Below are positions 1 to 7,530 of a stretch of 64,000 bases of DNA, one piece after another (positions within the stretch are counted from its first letter, which is position 1; each line of letters opens with the position of its first letter). Position numbers and translations under genes: made by a program. Below the pieces are notes generated by a model, which searched no databases, was not told the DNA's origin, and was given only the letters and a program-made list of their open reading frames with translations. Source of the stretch: Idiomarina sp. PL1-037 (GTDB lineage Bacteria; Pseudomonadota; Gammaproteobacteria; Enterobacterales; Alteromonadaceae); assembly GCF_034422975.1 (NCBI RefSeq), contig NZ_CP139873.1:992001-1056000 (forward strand), given 5' to 3'.

Positions 1-2
1 CT

Positions 3-689
3 GAGAACCTGGTACCGATTGAAATTGTTTGCCCACCACTGACTCTTGAACAGTGTGAGCAGCTAATTCCATTGACGGACGCTTTACGCGAAGCCGGGGC
101 GAAAGGTACCGATGAATCCTGGATTGCGGCTTACGGTGTACACATTAATCCCGAGGTACCATCTTTAGACCCAAATAGCCTGCTGCGTTATTTGCAGGCA
201 TTCTCTTTGTTACAATGGTGGCTAGTAGAGGCTCACCGGGTTGATACAACACGAAAGCTGAGTCCTTATATTGATAAATACCCTGAAGCTTACACCCGTT
301 TGCTGGTCTCTCAGCAGGAGGTAAGTCAGGAGCAACTGATTAGTGATTATCTGGAACATAACGCGACTCGTAATCGGGCGCTGGATATGTTGCCACTGTT
401 TGCTTTTCTGGATGAAGAAAAAATTAAAAAAGCAGTGGAAGATAATAAGATCAAAGCCCGCCCGACATTTCATTATCGTTTACCGAATTGTCAGCTTGAA
501 CACCCTGACTGGAATTTAACCGAACCATGGAGAATTTGGTGGATAGTGGATGCTCTTGCAAATGACGAACAGGCATTAGAATACTGGAAGCAGGCGTTTA
601 CTGATGCTGAGCGCCCGTTAATAGGAGTTTCAGAGAAAGACTGGAAGGAAAGGTTGCAGCAATGGCTCAAAGACCGCGAGTGGTTGTAA
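3..689 (+). CDS. amidoligase-like protein, C-terminal part (gene enters from the left edge)
   Basis: The reading frame is open from the first complete codon at position 3, with no stop before it, so the gene begins outside the window and 228 residues are visible. A TTG at 72 could be misread as a start, but coding sequence clearly runs upstream of it. The C-terminal stretch with RPTFHYRLPNC followed by a P-D-W motif and a Trp-rich helix resembles, from memory, the end of the glutamine-synthetase-fold amidoligase family (COOH-NH2 ligases). The gene overlaps a C26-type hydrolase gene by 28 bases, and that pairing is known for this family. Catalytic residues lie in the missing N-terminal part. 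The family call is inference; the open frame and the overlap are seen directly. Confidence 0.6.
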   Translation, partial: ENLVPIEIVCPPLTLEQCEQLIPLTDALREAGAKGTDESWIAAYGVHINPEVPSLDPNSLLRYLQAFSLLQWWLVEAHRVDTTRKLSPYIDKYPEAYTRLLVSQQEVSQEQLISDYLEHNATRNRALDMLPLFAFLDEEKIKKAVEDNKIKARPTFHYRLPNCQLEHPDWNLTEPWRIWWIVDALANDEQALEYWKQAFTDAERPLIGVSEKDWKERLQQWLKDREWL

Positions 690-1321
690 CCGGGACCGCC
701 AGGCGGTGGTCGCCTTCCTGGTGGTGTACGTGGCTTATTCTGAAGTGTCTTGGGGCAGCCCCTGTGCGCGCGAGTGTCAGGCACCGCTGTGAACACGAAG
801 GCATTGACGCCGTGATTATTGGTGGCGGCGATGACATTAGTCCTTCGGAGTATAATCAACCACCTGAGCGTGACGGTGAGTACGACCCTGACAGAGACGA
901 GCTTGAAATTGCCTGGATACGTTGGGCACTGGAAAAGAAAAAGCCTCTGTTGGGTATTTGTCGTGGCTCGCAATTGATTAATGTGGTGTTGGGCGGTGAA
1001 CTGAATCAGAATATCCGGGAGCTACGACGGCTAACCTATAACAGGCCCGGGTTATTGCCAACCAAACAAGTGTTTATTGAGCCCCGGAGTCAGTTGGCGA
1101 AAATTTGTAAAAAACAAAAACTGCGAGTTAACAGCCTGCACTCACAAATTGTGAAGCAAACCGGCGTCGGTATGCTTGCTGTGGGCTGGGATCTCGATGG
1201 TTTTCTGCAGGCTTCTGAAGGCCAGAACGAACAAACTATTATTGGCGTGCAGTGGCATCCTGAGTATCTTTTTTATGTGCCCAGCCAGCTCAGAATTTTC
1301 CGTTGGCTTATCAAACAATAA
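662..1321 (+). CDS. class I glutamine-amidotransferase / peptidase C26-type gamma-glutamyl hydrolase
   Basis: A 219-residue protein with the triad of the class I amidotransferase/C26 fold. The nucleophile is Cys100 in GICRGSQ, and His199 and Glu201 lie in VQWHPEY. The segment VIIGGGDDISP (51-61) and the following DPDRDELE are typical of gamma-glutamyl-gamma-aminobutyrate hydrolase relatives found beside amidoligases. No signal peptide is visible, so it is cytoplasmic. It starts inside the preceding gene (28-base overlap), which points to translational coupling. The probable role is cleaving or transferring a gamma-glutamyl amide, paired with the ligase upstream; the substrate is unknown. The first 45 residues are Trp/Arg/Cys-rich and poorly conserved, so the exact start is less certain than the domain. 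Confidence 0.8.
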   Translation: MAQRPRVVVTGTARRWSPSWWCTWLILKCLGAAPVRASVRHRCEHEGIDAVIIGGGDDISPSEYNQPPERDGEYDPDRDELEIAWIRWALEKKKPLLGICRGSQLINVVLGGELNQNIRELRRLTYNRPGLLPTKQVFIEPRSQLAKICKKQKLRVNSLHSQIVKQTGVGMLAVGWDLDGFLQASEGQNEQTIIGVQWHPEYLFYVPSQLRIFRWLIKQ

Positions 1322-1362
1322 TTAAACATTTCGATTATACTGTCATCAATATATCAATTTTT

Positions 1363-1393
1363 TTGATCTATCCTTAAGCCTGGTTAGTATAAT
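1363..1393 (+). promoter_or_regulatory. probable promoter of the chemoreceptor gene
   Basis: A perfect -10 hexamer TATAAT lies at 1388-1393. The best -35-like hexamer is TTGATC at 1363-1368, but the 19-base spacing is long. The gene starts 49 bases further on, at 1443. I did not find a sigma-28-type sequence, which some chemotaxis genes use. Confidence 0.45.
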
Positions 1394-1442
1394 CGTTCAA
1401 TTACATAGATAAATATATCATCATCACTTTCTGGAGTACCAC

Positions 1443-3074
1443 ATGAGCATAGCAAATCGATTGTATGCGGGGTTTGCCTTTATTCTATTGTTACTTGTTA
1501 TAACGACGATTGTCGGTACGTATCAGGTTAGCGAAATCGATAAAACACTCACAAGAGTGAATGAAGTAGGAAGTGAAAAACAACGCTTTGCTATTAATTA
1601 TCGCGGTAGTGTACATGACCGGGCTATTGCTCTGCGCGATTTAGTACTTGTGGATGATGCTGCTGATCGCCCTCCGCTCCGCGAGTTAATTGATGATTTA
1701 AAGTCTAACTACAAAACAGCGGATAAGGGCATGAGCGCTATTTTTTCTGACAGCACTTTGGTTAGCAGCAAAGAACGTGAATTATTGGCAGCTATTGAAG
1801 ACGTGCAAGTGCGAGGACTGGCCGCCGCCGAAGAAACTGAGCGTTTATTAAGCTCTGGTCAACGTCAACAAGCGCAGGAATACGTACTGAATGAATTGTC
1901 TCCGGTTTACGCTGAATGGCTGAATCGCATTAATACCTTCATTGAGTATCAGGAGCAGAACATAGCGACAGGTACCGAAGGTGTTATGGACCGCAGCGAA
2001 AACTTTGCCACTTTAATGTGGTGGGTGACGGCTTTCGCTATTATTACGGGTGGCATAGCTGCCTGGCGGATAGTGGCTAAGCTGACTCACACCATAGGCG
2101 GCGAGCCCGAAGAGGCGGCTGAAGTATTGCAGCGTATTGCTGATGGTGACTTAACGGTTTCAACCCGAACACGCTATGAAGATAGTATGATGGCGGACGT
2201 GAATCGCATGGTTCGTCAACTTAGAGAGATTCTGCAGGACGTTAATGATTCTGCAGATACGATTCTGAACTCATCGAACGAGTTGTCTGAAACAGCGAAT
2301 GATAACCAGCAACTAGTGGTTCAGCAGCAAGAGCAGACCACTCAGGGGGCAACGGCAATTCATCAGATGGCACAGACGGTACGGGAAGTTGCTCAGCATA
2401 CAGAGCAGGCGGCTCAGTTGGCGGACGACACTGATAAAGAGACTGTTGGTGGTAGCCGTGAAGTTGAAGCGACCATTCGCTCTATTGAAGAACTGGCAAA
2501 CCAGGTTGAAGGTGCGTCAAAAGTTATTGGTCAGTTATCTGATAACACCGCAGAAATTCATAAAGTACTGGAAGTGATAGAAGGCATTGCTGACCAGACT
2601 AATTTACTGGCGTTGAATGCCGCAATTGAGGCTGCCCGTGCAGGCGAACATGGCCGCGGTTTCTCTGTGGTTGCCGATGAGGTGCGCGCGTTAGCGAACC
2701 GAACTCAGGATTCTACTCGTAATATTCAGAGCTTAATTGAAACCATGCGATTGAGCGCCAACGACGCAGTTACCGTTATGGAAAAAGGCAGAGAAAAGGC
2801 TGGAGAAAGTGTTGAACAGGCGCGTTCCGCGGGTGAGTCTTTGCATGCGGTGAATAGCTCGGTTGAAAAAATGAGCGATATGAACGCACAAATTGCGACT
2901 GCCGCGGAAGAGCAAACTGCCGTAGCGGAAGAAATAAACCAAAACTTCACGTCCATTACTCAGGCTGCTGAGCAAACAGCTGCTGGCTCAGAACAGATTA
3001 GTGAAGCCAGCCGTGAGCTGAACGAACTGGCAAAACGGTTAAATAATGGCATGAAACGCTTTAAAATTGTTTAA
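1443..3074 (+). CDS. methyl-accepting chemotaxis protein
   Basis: An inner-membrane chemoreceptor of 543 residues. The N-terminal membrane segment is at about 8-28. A mostly helical periplasmic sensor of about 160 residues follows, resembling the four-helix-bundle MCP sensor. The second membrane segment is at about 190-208 (LMWWVTAFAIITGG), then a HAMP linker and a long cytoplasmic coiled coil. The highly conserved hairpin tip, ADQTNLLALNAAIEAARAGE and the following GRGFSVVADEVRALA, binds CheA and CheW. There is no C-terminal CheR/CheB-docking pentapeptide. No other chemotaxis or flagellar gene is nearby, so it is an orphan receptor; the ligand cannot be read from sequence. Confidence 0.95.
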   Translation: MSIANRLYAGFAFILLLLVITTIVGTYQVSEIDKTLTRVNEVGSEKQRFAINYRGSVHDRAIALRDLVLVDDAADRPPLRELIDDLKSNYKTADKGMSAIFSDSTLVSSKERELLAAIEDVQVRGLAAAEETERLLSSGQRQQAQEYVLNELSPVYAEWLNRINTFIEYQEQNIATGTEGVMDRSENFATLMWWVTAFAIITGGIAAWRIVAKLTHTIGGEPEEAAEVLQRIADGDLTVSTRTRYEDSMMADVNRMVRQLREILQDVNDSADTILNSSNELSETANDNQQLVVQQQEQTTQGATAIHQMAQTVREVAQHTEQAAQLADDTDKETVGGSREVEATIRSIEELANQVEGASKVIGQLSDNTAEIHKVLEVIEGIADQTNLLALNAAIEAARAGEHGRGFSVVADEVRALANRTQDSTRNIQSLIETMRLSANDAVTVMEKGREKAGESVEQARSAGESLHAVNSSVEKMSDMNAQIATAAEEQTAVAEEINQNFTSITQAAEQTAAGSEQISEASRELNELAKRLNNGMKRFKIV

Positions 3075-3079
3075 ACCCC

Positions 3080-3108
3080 TTGATTAGAACGGCCAAACCC
3101 CCTACCAT
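3080..3108 (+). promoter_or_regulatory. probable promoter of tRNA-Ser
   Basis: TTGATT at 3080-3085 and TACCAT at 3103-3108 are separated by 17 bases. A GC-rich discriminator follows, just ahead of the tRNA 5' end at 3121. This is the expected arrangement for a stable-RNA promoter under growth-rate control. The -10 hexamer matches consensus at only four positions. Confidence 0.45.
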
Positions 3109-3120
3109 AGCGGCCGTTCT
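3086..3120. repeat. perfect 9-bp inverted repeat between the chemoreceptor and tRNA-Ser
   Basis: AGAACGGCC at 3086-3094 is repeated in inverse as GGCCGTTCT at 3112-3120, with a 17-base loop. No T-run follows, so it is not a canonical terminator. It overlaps the predicted tRNA promoter and ends exactly one base before the mature tRNA 5' end. It could be a weak terminator for the chemoreceptor gene or a processing element. Confidence 0.6.
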
Positions 3121-3208
3121 GGAGAGGTGGCCGAGTGGCTGAAGGCGCACGCCTGGAAAGTGTGTATACGGCAACGTATCGAGGGTTCGAATCCCTCTCT
3201 CTCCGCCA
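3121..3208 (+). tRNA. tRNA-Ser (anticodon GGA)
   Basis: The 88-base sequence folds as a class II tRNA. The acceptor GGAGAGG pairs with TCTCTCC (last pair G-T). The D arm is followed by an anticodon stem CACGC/GTGTG with loop CTGGAAA and anticodon GGA at 3155-3157. A long variable arm (ATACG/CGTAT) is typical of serine. The T arm is GAGGG/CCCTC, the discriminator is G, and CCA is encoded at 3206-3208. It reads UCC and UCU codons. It is a single gene with its own terminator downstream. Confidence 0.97.
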
Positions 3209-3217
3209 GATACAAAG

Positions 3218-3242
3218 AAACCGCCCTTGAGGCGGTTTTTTT
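3218..3242 (+). terminator. rho-independent terminator of tRNA-Ser
   Basis: The stem AAACCGCC (3218-3225) pairs with GGCGGTTT (3231-3238) around the loop CTTGA, followed by a T-run to 3242. It lies 9 bases after the tRNA CCA end. It may also slow transcription coming from the bacterioferritin operon on the other strand, which ends at 3279. Confidence 0.85.
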
Positions 3243-3278
3243 GTGTCTGCAGAAAGTAGGGACTTGATGAGAAATGGA

Positions 3279-3746
3279 TTACATCATGCTTTGTAAATAG
3301 AGCTTCTCGCCCAAGCGATCCATCAAGTTCAGCTGTATCTGTAGCCAGTACGCGTGGTCTTCTTCAGTATCTTTTAAAATACCGACCAGCATCTCACGGG
3401 TGACATAATCATCAACTTCTTCACAGTACTCAATGACTTCACGCAGTGTTTTTGCGTTGTTGTACTCAAGCTGCAAGTCGTTTTCCAGCATTTCCCGAAC
3501 ATCCGAACCTATGGTATGAGGTTCGCGATTACTCATGTTGGGTTTGCCTTCCAGGAATAGAATTCTGCGAATAAGCAAGTCCGCATGCCCGCGTTCGTCG
3601 TCAATTTCATGGTTAATGCGCTCATAAAGCTTCATTAAACCCATGTCTTCGTACTGACGAGAATGCGAGGTGTACTGGTCAATTGATGTCAGCTCAAAAG
3701 CCAGAAGACGGTTGAGCTGCTCAACTATATTGTTATCTCTGCGCAT
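3279..3746 (-). CDS. bfr: bacterioferritin subunit with complete ferroxidase site but no haem methionine
   Basis: A 155-residue bacterioferritin-family subunit of the cytoplasmic 24-mer iron-storage shell. All di-iron ferroxidase ligands are present at canonical positions: Glu18, Glu51, His54, Glu94, Glu127 and His130. The haem-binding Met52 is replaced by Arg. The start codon overlaps the stop of the upstream bfr gene by one base (position 3746), so the two are co-translated. The partner subunit has the opposite pattern, which implies a mixed shell with division of labour. Such paired subunits are known in other proteobacteria. It is the last gene of the bfd-bfr-bfr operon. Confidence 0.93.
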   Translation of the reverse strand: MRRDNNIVEQLNRLLAFELTSIDQYTSHSRQYEDMGLMKLYERINHEIDDERGHADLLIRRILFLEGKPNMSNREPHTIGSDVREMLENDLQLEYNNAKTLREVIEYCEEVDDYVTREMLVGILKDTEEDHAYWLQIQLNLMDRLGEKLYLQSMM

Positions 3747-4222
3747 TATTCAGCTCCTTGAATTTTTGTTTGCAAATAGACCTCGTTACCCAGACGCGAT
3801 ATCAAATCAATTTGAGTTTCAAGCCAGTCGAGATGCTCTTCCTGCGAGTCGAGAATGTCGCGTAAAGCATTACGGCTGACATAGTCTTTGTGTATCTCAC
3901 ACTCTTTTATGGCTTCGCGTATTGCGCTGACATCATTGAACTGGACTTTGTGGTCCATTTCCAGCATTTCTCTTGGGTCTTCACCTACGTATAATTTACC
4001 GAGTTCTTGCAAGTTAGGAATGCCTTCCAGAAATAAAATACGTTCGATAAGAACATCGGCGTGCTTCATTTCGTTAATAGAGGCCTTATAGACAGGCTTG
4101 TTCAAACTTTCGAAGCCCCAGTTACGATACATGCGGGCATGAAGAAAGTACTGATTTATAGCGGTAAGTTTTAGTGTCAGTATTTTATTCAGTTGCTGGA
4201 TGACTTTAGCATCACCTTTCAT
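3746..4222 (-). CDS. bfr: bacterioferritin subunit with haem methionine but degenerate ferroxidase site
   Basis: A 158-residue bacterioferritin subunit. Met52, the inter-subunit haem ligand, is kept within NEMKHAD. Three ferroxidase ligands are lost: Glu18 is Lys, Glu94 is Gln and Glu127 is Gln, while Glu51, His54 and His130 remain. It should therefore bind haem, which in this family receives electrons from Bfd for iron release, but should not oxidise iron by itself. It lies 33 bases after bfd and overlaps the next bfr by one base. A strong ribosome-binding site AAGGAG precedes the ATG, with a hairpin touching it. Confidence 0.93.
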   Translation of the reverse strand: MKGDAKVIQQLNKILTLKLTAINQYFLHARMYRNWGFESLNKPVYKASINEMKHADVLIERILFLEGIPNLQELGKLYVGEDPREMLEMDHKVQFNDVSAIREAIKECEIHKDYVSRNALRDILDSQEEHLDWLETQIDLISRLGNEVYLQTKIQGAE

Positions 4223-4235
4223 AGCCGTATTACTC

Positions 4236-4260
4236 CTTAATTCACTAGGTATGAATTAAG
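4236..4260 (-). repeat. 8-bp hairpin between bfd and bfr, next to the bfr ribosome-binding site
   Basis: CTTAATTC (4236-4243) and GAATTAAG (4253-4260) form a perfect inverted repeat with a 9-base loop. On the transcribed minus strand the first arm covers the bfd stop codon, and the second arm runs into the AAGGAG ribosome-binding site (4233-4238) of the haem-type bfr. It has no T-run, so an effect on translation or mRNA processing is more likely than termination. Confidence 0.6.
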
Positions 4261-4480
4261 TGTAGCATACGGAAACCGGAAGTTGAGTCTCTTTACCTGC
4301 TTGATTAGAACGTTGTTCGAGGGCTTCGTGAAGAACATCTTTGGCGCAGTTTTTACAACACCCGCACTGTGAGGCTACACCGTATTGCTGGCGTAAGTCT
4401 CGCATTGAGTTCACTTCACCAGAAACTACGGCCTGATGAATGACTTTATCGTTAATACCTTTACAAAGACAAACATACAT
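4256..4480 (-). CDS. bfd: bacterioferritin-associated ferredoxin
   Basis: A 74-residue BFD-type [2Fe-2S] protein. It starts MYVCLCKGI and has a second cysteine group in QCGCCKNCA, giving the C-x-C ... C-x2-C pattern of the cluster ligands. In this family Bfd docks on bacterioferritin and passes electrons through its haem to release stored iron. The gene is first in the operon, ahead of both bfr genes, which fits that partnership. The C-terminal 15 residues after the domain are variable. The upstream region (4481-4543) shows only a poor partial match to a Fur box. Confidence 0.93.
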   Translation of the reverse strand: MYVCLCKGINDKVIHQAVVSGEVNSMRDLRQQYGVASQCGCCKNCAKDVLHEALEQRSNQAGKETQLPVSVCYT

Positions 4481-4543
4481 AGACTATCACCTCACTTGAT
4501 AATGACAGTCTATGTTAAATACGAACGATTTGCAATATTGTTT

Positions 4544-5521
4544 TTATTGGGGGGCGATAAAGCCAGTTTTTAACAAGTACAAGGTATAGAGCAAGTACAG
4601 GCAGATAAAGACAAAACCGTGCACGCGGTTAATTCGCCCTTGCCGTGCCTTGCGAATACCAAAGACCATTAGCAGCAATGTCAATACGGCCATGGCAACC
4701 CAGTCGCGGCTTAACACCAAAGGTTCAAGCGAAACCGGTTCAATAGCACCCGCTATACCGACAACGGCTAAGGTGTTAAACATATTCGAGCCGATAACGT
4801 TACCCAGTGCCAGGTCGTGCTCATTCTTGCGGGTTGCCGCAATGGCTGAAGCCAGCTCTGGTAAGGAGGTACCAATGGCGACCACCGTCAAACCGATGAC
4901 TAAATCGCTGACGCCAAGTGACACCGCTATGTTCACGGCACCCCAGACTAAAGCACGTGAACTGACAATGAGCAGTAGTAAGCCAACAATAAGCCACATA
5001 ATGGCGGGTTTCATTGGCAGAGGGTTAGAGTCGAGTTCTTCGGTGAACTCTGCGGCTAAGCTGTCGTCGCTGCTTTTTGAACCTATCCATACAGACCAGC
5101 CCATGTAGCCAACAAAAACAACTAACAGAAAAATGGCTTCCAGCCGGGTGATTTGATAGTCAAGCAGAAATACAGCGCTTAACAGGGTTATGGCTATTAG
5201 AACTGGCATCTCGCGACGTATAACCACAGATTTAACCGCAATAGGGGCGAGCATAGCGGTAATACCTAAAACCAGTGCTATGTTGGTTATGTTCGAGCCA
5301 TAAGCGTTACCCAGTGCCAACGCAGGGTTGCCCTGCATTGATGCCAGTGCCGATACAACCATTTCCGGCGCCGATGTACCAAAGCCAATAATGACCATAC
5401 CGATAACTAATGGCGCCATGCCCAAATGTTTTGCTACTGCGGCTGCGCCTTCAACAAAGCGGTCAGCACTCCAGACCAAAACAGCTAAACCTATAATGAC
5501 CGCAACAATCGATAACGTCAT
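4544..5521 (-). CDS. yrbG: calcium/sodium antiporter of the CaCA family (YrbG type)
   Basis: A 325-residue, highly hydrophobic inner-membrane protein with about ten membrane spans. It holds the two inverted alpha-repeats of the cation/Ca2+ exchanger superfamily. The first contains GFGTSAPEMVVSA followed by GNAYGSNITNIA; the second contains AIGTSLPELASA followed by GNVIGSNMFN. The acidic Glu in each G-T-S-x-P-E motif is the expected cation ligand. The likely role is sodium-driven calcium export, in keeping with the sodium bioenergetics elsewhere in the window. The gene stands alone between bfd and prpE on the same strand. Ion specificity is by family only. Confidence 0.9.
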   Translation of the reverse strand: MTLSIVAVIIGLAVLVWSADRFVEGAAAVAKHLGMAPLVIGMVIIGFGTSAPEMVVSALASMQGNPALALGNAYGSNITNIALVLGITAMLAPIAVKSVVIRREMPVLIAITLLSAVFLLDYQITRLEAIFLLVVFVGYMGWSVWIGSKSSDDSLAAEFTEELDSNPLPMKPAIMWLIVGLLLLIVSSRALVWGAVNIAVSLGVSDLVIGLTVVAIGTSLPELASAIAATRKNEHDLALGNVIGSNMFNTLAVVGIAGAIEPVSLEPLVLSRDWVAMAVLTLLLMVFGIRKARQGRINRVHGFVFICLYLLYTLYLLKTGFIAPQ

Positions 5522-5557
5522 AACACCCTGATCCTGTCTAAAAGAAAGGGTGCTAGT

Positions 5558-7429
5558 TTAACGCATGGTTTTCTTAATAGCATCAATACTTGATGGATCA
5601 TCAATGGTTGAGGGAACCGCGACATCGTCGCCTTGTAATACCTGCCGAATAAGCCGTCTCAGTATTTTTCCTGACCGTGTTTTAGGCAGCCGGGGCACAA
5701 CGTGTAAGGTTTTCAGACAGGCAATAGCGCCAATCTCTGCACGTATTGACTGGATAAGTTCCTGTTGTAATTGCTCGTGATCAATAGTGGAAGCGTTTTT
5801 AAGAATAACAAAGCCAACCGGTAACTCACCTTTTAGTTCGTCGGGTTGTGCGACAACGGCGCATTCAGCAACGTCTTTATGGGCTGCGAGGATTTCTTCC
5901 ATTTCTCCGGTGGACAAGCGATGACCTGCAACGTTTATTACATCGTCCGTGCGACCCATAATAAAAACATAGCCTTGTTCGTCGATGTAGCCGCCGTCGC
6001 CACTGCAGTAATAACCCGGAAAGGCGCTGAGATAACTGCTGTGCAGACGTTGTTCGTCGCCCCATACTGTGGTCAGACAGCCGGGAGGTAAAGGTAAGCG
6101 TACACAAATGGCACCTTCTTCTTTGCTGCGTAAACTTTTCCCCAATGGATCCAGGACATTGATTTCGTAGCCGGGAACCGGAAAGGCGGATGAACCGGGC
6201 TTTGCTTTTACCGCTCCAATACCGACAGGATTAGCGCACATTGGCCAGCCGCTTTCGGTCTGCCACCAGTGGTCGTAAACCGGCAAGTCGGTGAGCTCTG
6301 TTGCCCATTCATAAGTTGCCGGATCTAGACGCTCTCCGGCCATATAAATGCGTTTCAGAGAGCTTAAGTTATAGTGCTGCATAAATTCGCCTTCAGGATC
6401 TTCTTTTTTTATTGCCCGGAAAGCCGTTGGAGCAGAAAAGATGGCGCTGACCTTGTAGTCCTGAACGATACGCCAGAAAGCCCCTGCGTCAGGTGTATTC
6501 ACCGGCTTACCTTCGTAAAGTACACTACTGCAGCCAAAAAGCAGTGGACCATAAACAATATAAGAATGGCCAACGACCCAGCCTACATCGGATGCCGTGA
6601 AGAAAATTTCCCCTGGCTTTAATCCGTAAACGTAATTCATAGAAAAATTCAGGGCAACGGCATAACCACCGTGGTCACGCACAACGCCTTTCGGTTTTCC
6701 TGTAGTGCCCGAGGTGTAAAGAATATAAAGAGGATGAGTTGCCGGTAGAGGAACTGCTTCTACAGGGCTTGCTGTCGTCAGTGCCCGCTCCCAGTCGGTG
6801 TCCTGACCTTCCTGCATTTCTGCCTGGCACTGCTCGCGCTGGTAGACAATGGTGCGTGGCTTATAGATTGCTTCCGCCAGAGCTTTATCCACAATAGGTT
6901 TGTAGGGCAGAACTTTTGTCCCTTCAATACCACAAGACGCGGTGATAATGAGTTTGGGAGCCGCGTCGTCTATGCGAACAGCCAGTTCGTGCGCTGCGAA
7001 ACCACCAAAGACAACCGAGTGAATTGCCCCAATGCGGGCGCAGGCCAGCATTGCAATAGCAGCCTGCGGGATCATGGGCAGATAAATAATAACCCGGTCG
7101 CCTTTTTCTACGCCTTGTTGCTTCAGGACATGAGCAAAGCAGGCAACCTGTTCCCGCAACTGGTTAAAGGTGTAACTTGCTTTGCTTTGGGTGACCGGAG
7201 AGTCGTAATACAAAGCGACTTGCTCGCCGCGGCCTGCTTCTATTTGTGCATCGAGTGCTAAATAACTGATGTTAACTTCGCCATCCGGAAACCAGTCTGC
7301 CAGTCCATTTTTTTTGACCTGTGCAGCGACTTTCGGCGTTTTGAACCAATTTAAGCGACGGGCTTGCTCCAGCCAAAAACCTTCAGGATCTTGCTGAGCT
7401 TCGGAGTAAACGTTTTTATAGGCTTGCAT
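5558..7429 (-). CDS. prpE: propionate--CoA ligase (propionyl-CoA synthetase)
   Basis: A 623-residue AMP-forming acyl-CoA synthetase. The N-terminal ACS domain is followed by the P-loop-like motif YTSGTTGKPKGVVRDHGG (the R-D-x-G-G tail favours PrpE over acetyl-CoA synthetase), then YDHWWQTE and the hinge D-x-x-x-V-A-G-H-R. PKTRSGKILRR near the C-terminus carries the catalytic, acetylatable Lys. It activates propionate, and probably acetate poorly, to the CoA thioester through an acyl-adenylate in the cytoplasm. The usual prpBCD methylcitrate genes are not adjacent. A good ribosome-binding site (GAGG) precedes the ATG. Acetyl-CoA synthetase is the main alternative. Confidence 0.9.
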   Translation of the reverse strand: MQAYKNVYSEAQQDPEGFWLEQARRLNWFKTPKVAAQVKKNGLADWFPDGEVNISYLALDAQIEAGRGEQVALYYDSPVTQSKASYTFNQLREQVACFAHVLKQQGVEKGDRVIIYLPMIPQAAIAMLACARIGAIHSVVFGGFAAHELAVRIDDAAPKLIITASCGIEGTKVLPYKPIVDKALAEAIYKPRTIVYQREQCQAEMQEGQDTDWERALTTASPVEAVPLPATHPLYILYTSGTTGKPKGVVRDHGGYAVALNFSMNYVYGLKPGEIFFTASDVGWVVGHSYIVYGPLLFGCSSVLYEGKPVNTPDAGAFWRIVQDYKVSAIFSAPTAFRAIKKEDPEGEFMQHYNLSSLKRIYMAGERLDPATYEWATELTDLPVYDHWWQTESGWPMCANPVGIGAVKAKPGSSAFPVPGYEINVLDPLGKSLRSKEEGAICVRLPLPPGCLTTVWGDEQRLHSSYLSAFPGYYCSGDGGYIDEQGYVFIMGRTDDVINVAGHRLSTGEMEEILAAHKDVAECAVVAQPDELKGELPVGFVILKNASTIDHEQLQQELIQSIRAEIGAIACLKTLHVVPRLPKTRSGKILRRLIRQVLQGDDVAVPSTIDDPSSIDAIKKTMR

Positions 7430-7530
7430 ATCACTACCTCAAATCCTTTTATGCAGAGCCTTTAAGCATATTCTGTTGGCTTAAATTTCCTATTCGACTT
7501 AGGTCTAAGCCGCTTTGATATAAGTCAGGT

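Noticed and set aside
662..800. Possible frameshift or recombination scar at the N-terminus of the C26-type hydrolase
   Set aside because: The first 45 residues are unusual, but the frame is continuous and the R-P-R-V-x-V-T-G start followed by a Trp-rich segment fits the family, so I keep it as coding.
491..973. A 160-codon minus-strand frame across the amidoligase/hydrolase overlap
   Set aside because: Its Arg/Pro-rich low-complexity stretch is typical of a shadow, and both plus-strand genes show conserved motifs there.
4498..4516. Fur-box-like sequence upstream of bfd
   Set aside because: Only about 11 of 19 positions match the consensus and only the left half is good, so it is too weak to list although bfd is often iron-regulated.
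5524..5552. CACCCT/AGGGTG inverted repeat between yrbG and prpE
   Set aside because: The arms are short, the loop is long and no T-run is present, so it is likely chance.
5558..7429. Identification of prpE as acetyl-CoA synthetase
   Set aside because: Length and the VVRDHGG motif after the P-loop agree better with propionyl-CoA synthetase, although relaxed specificity is possible.
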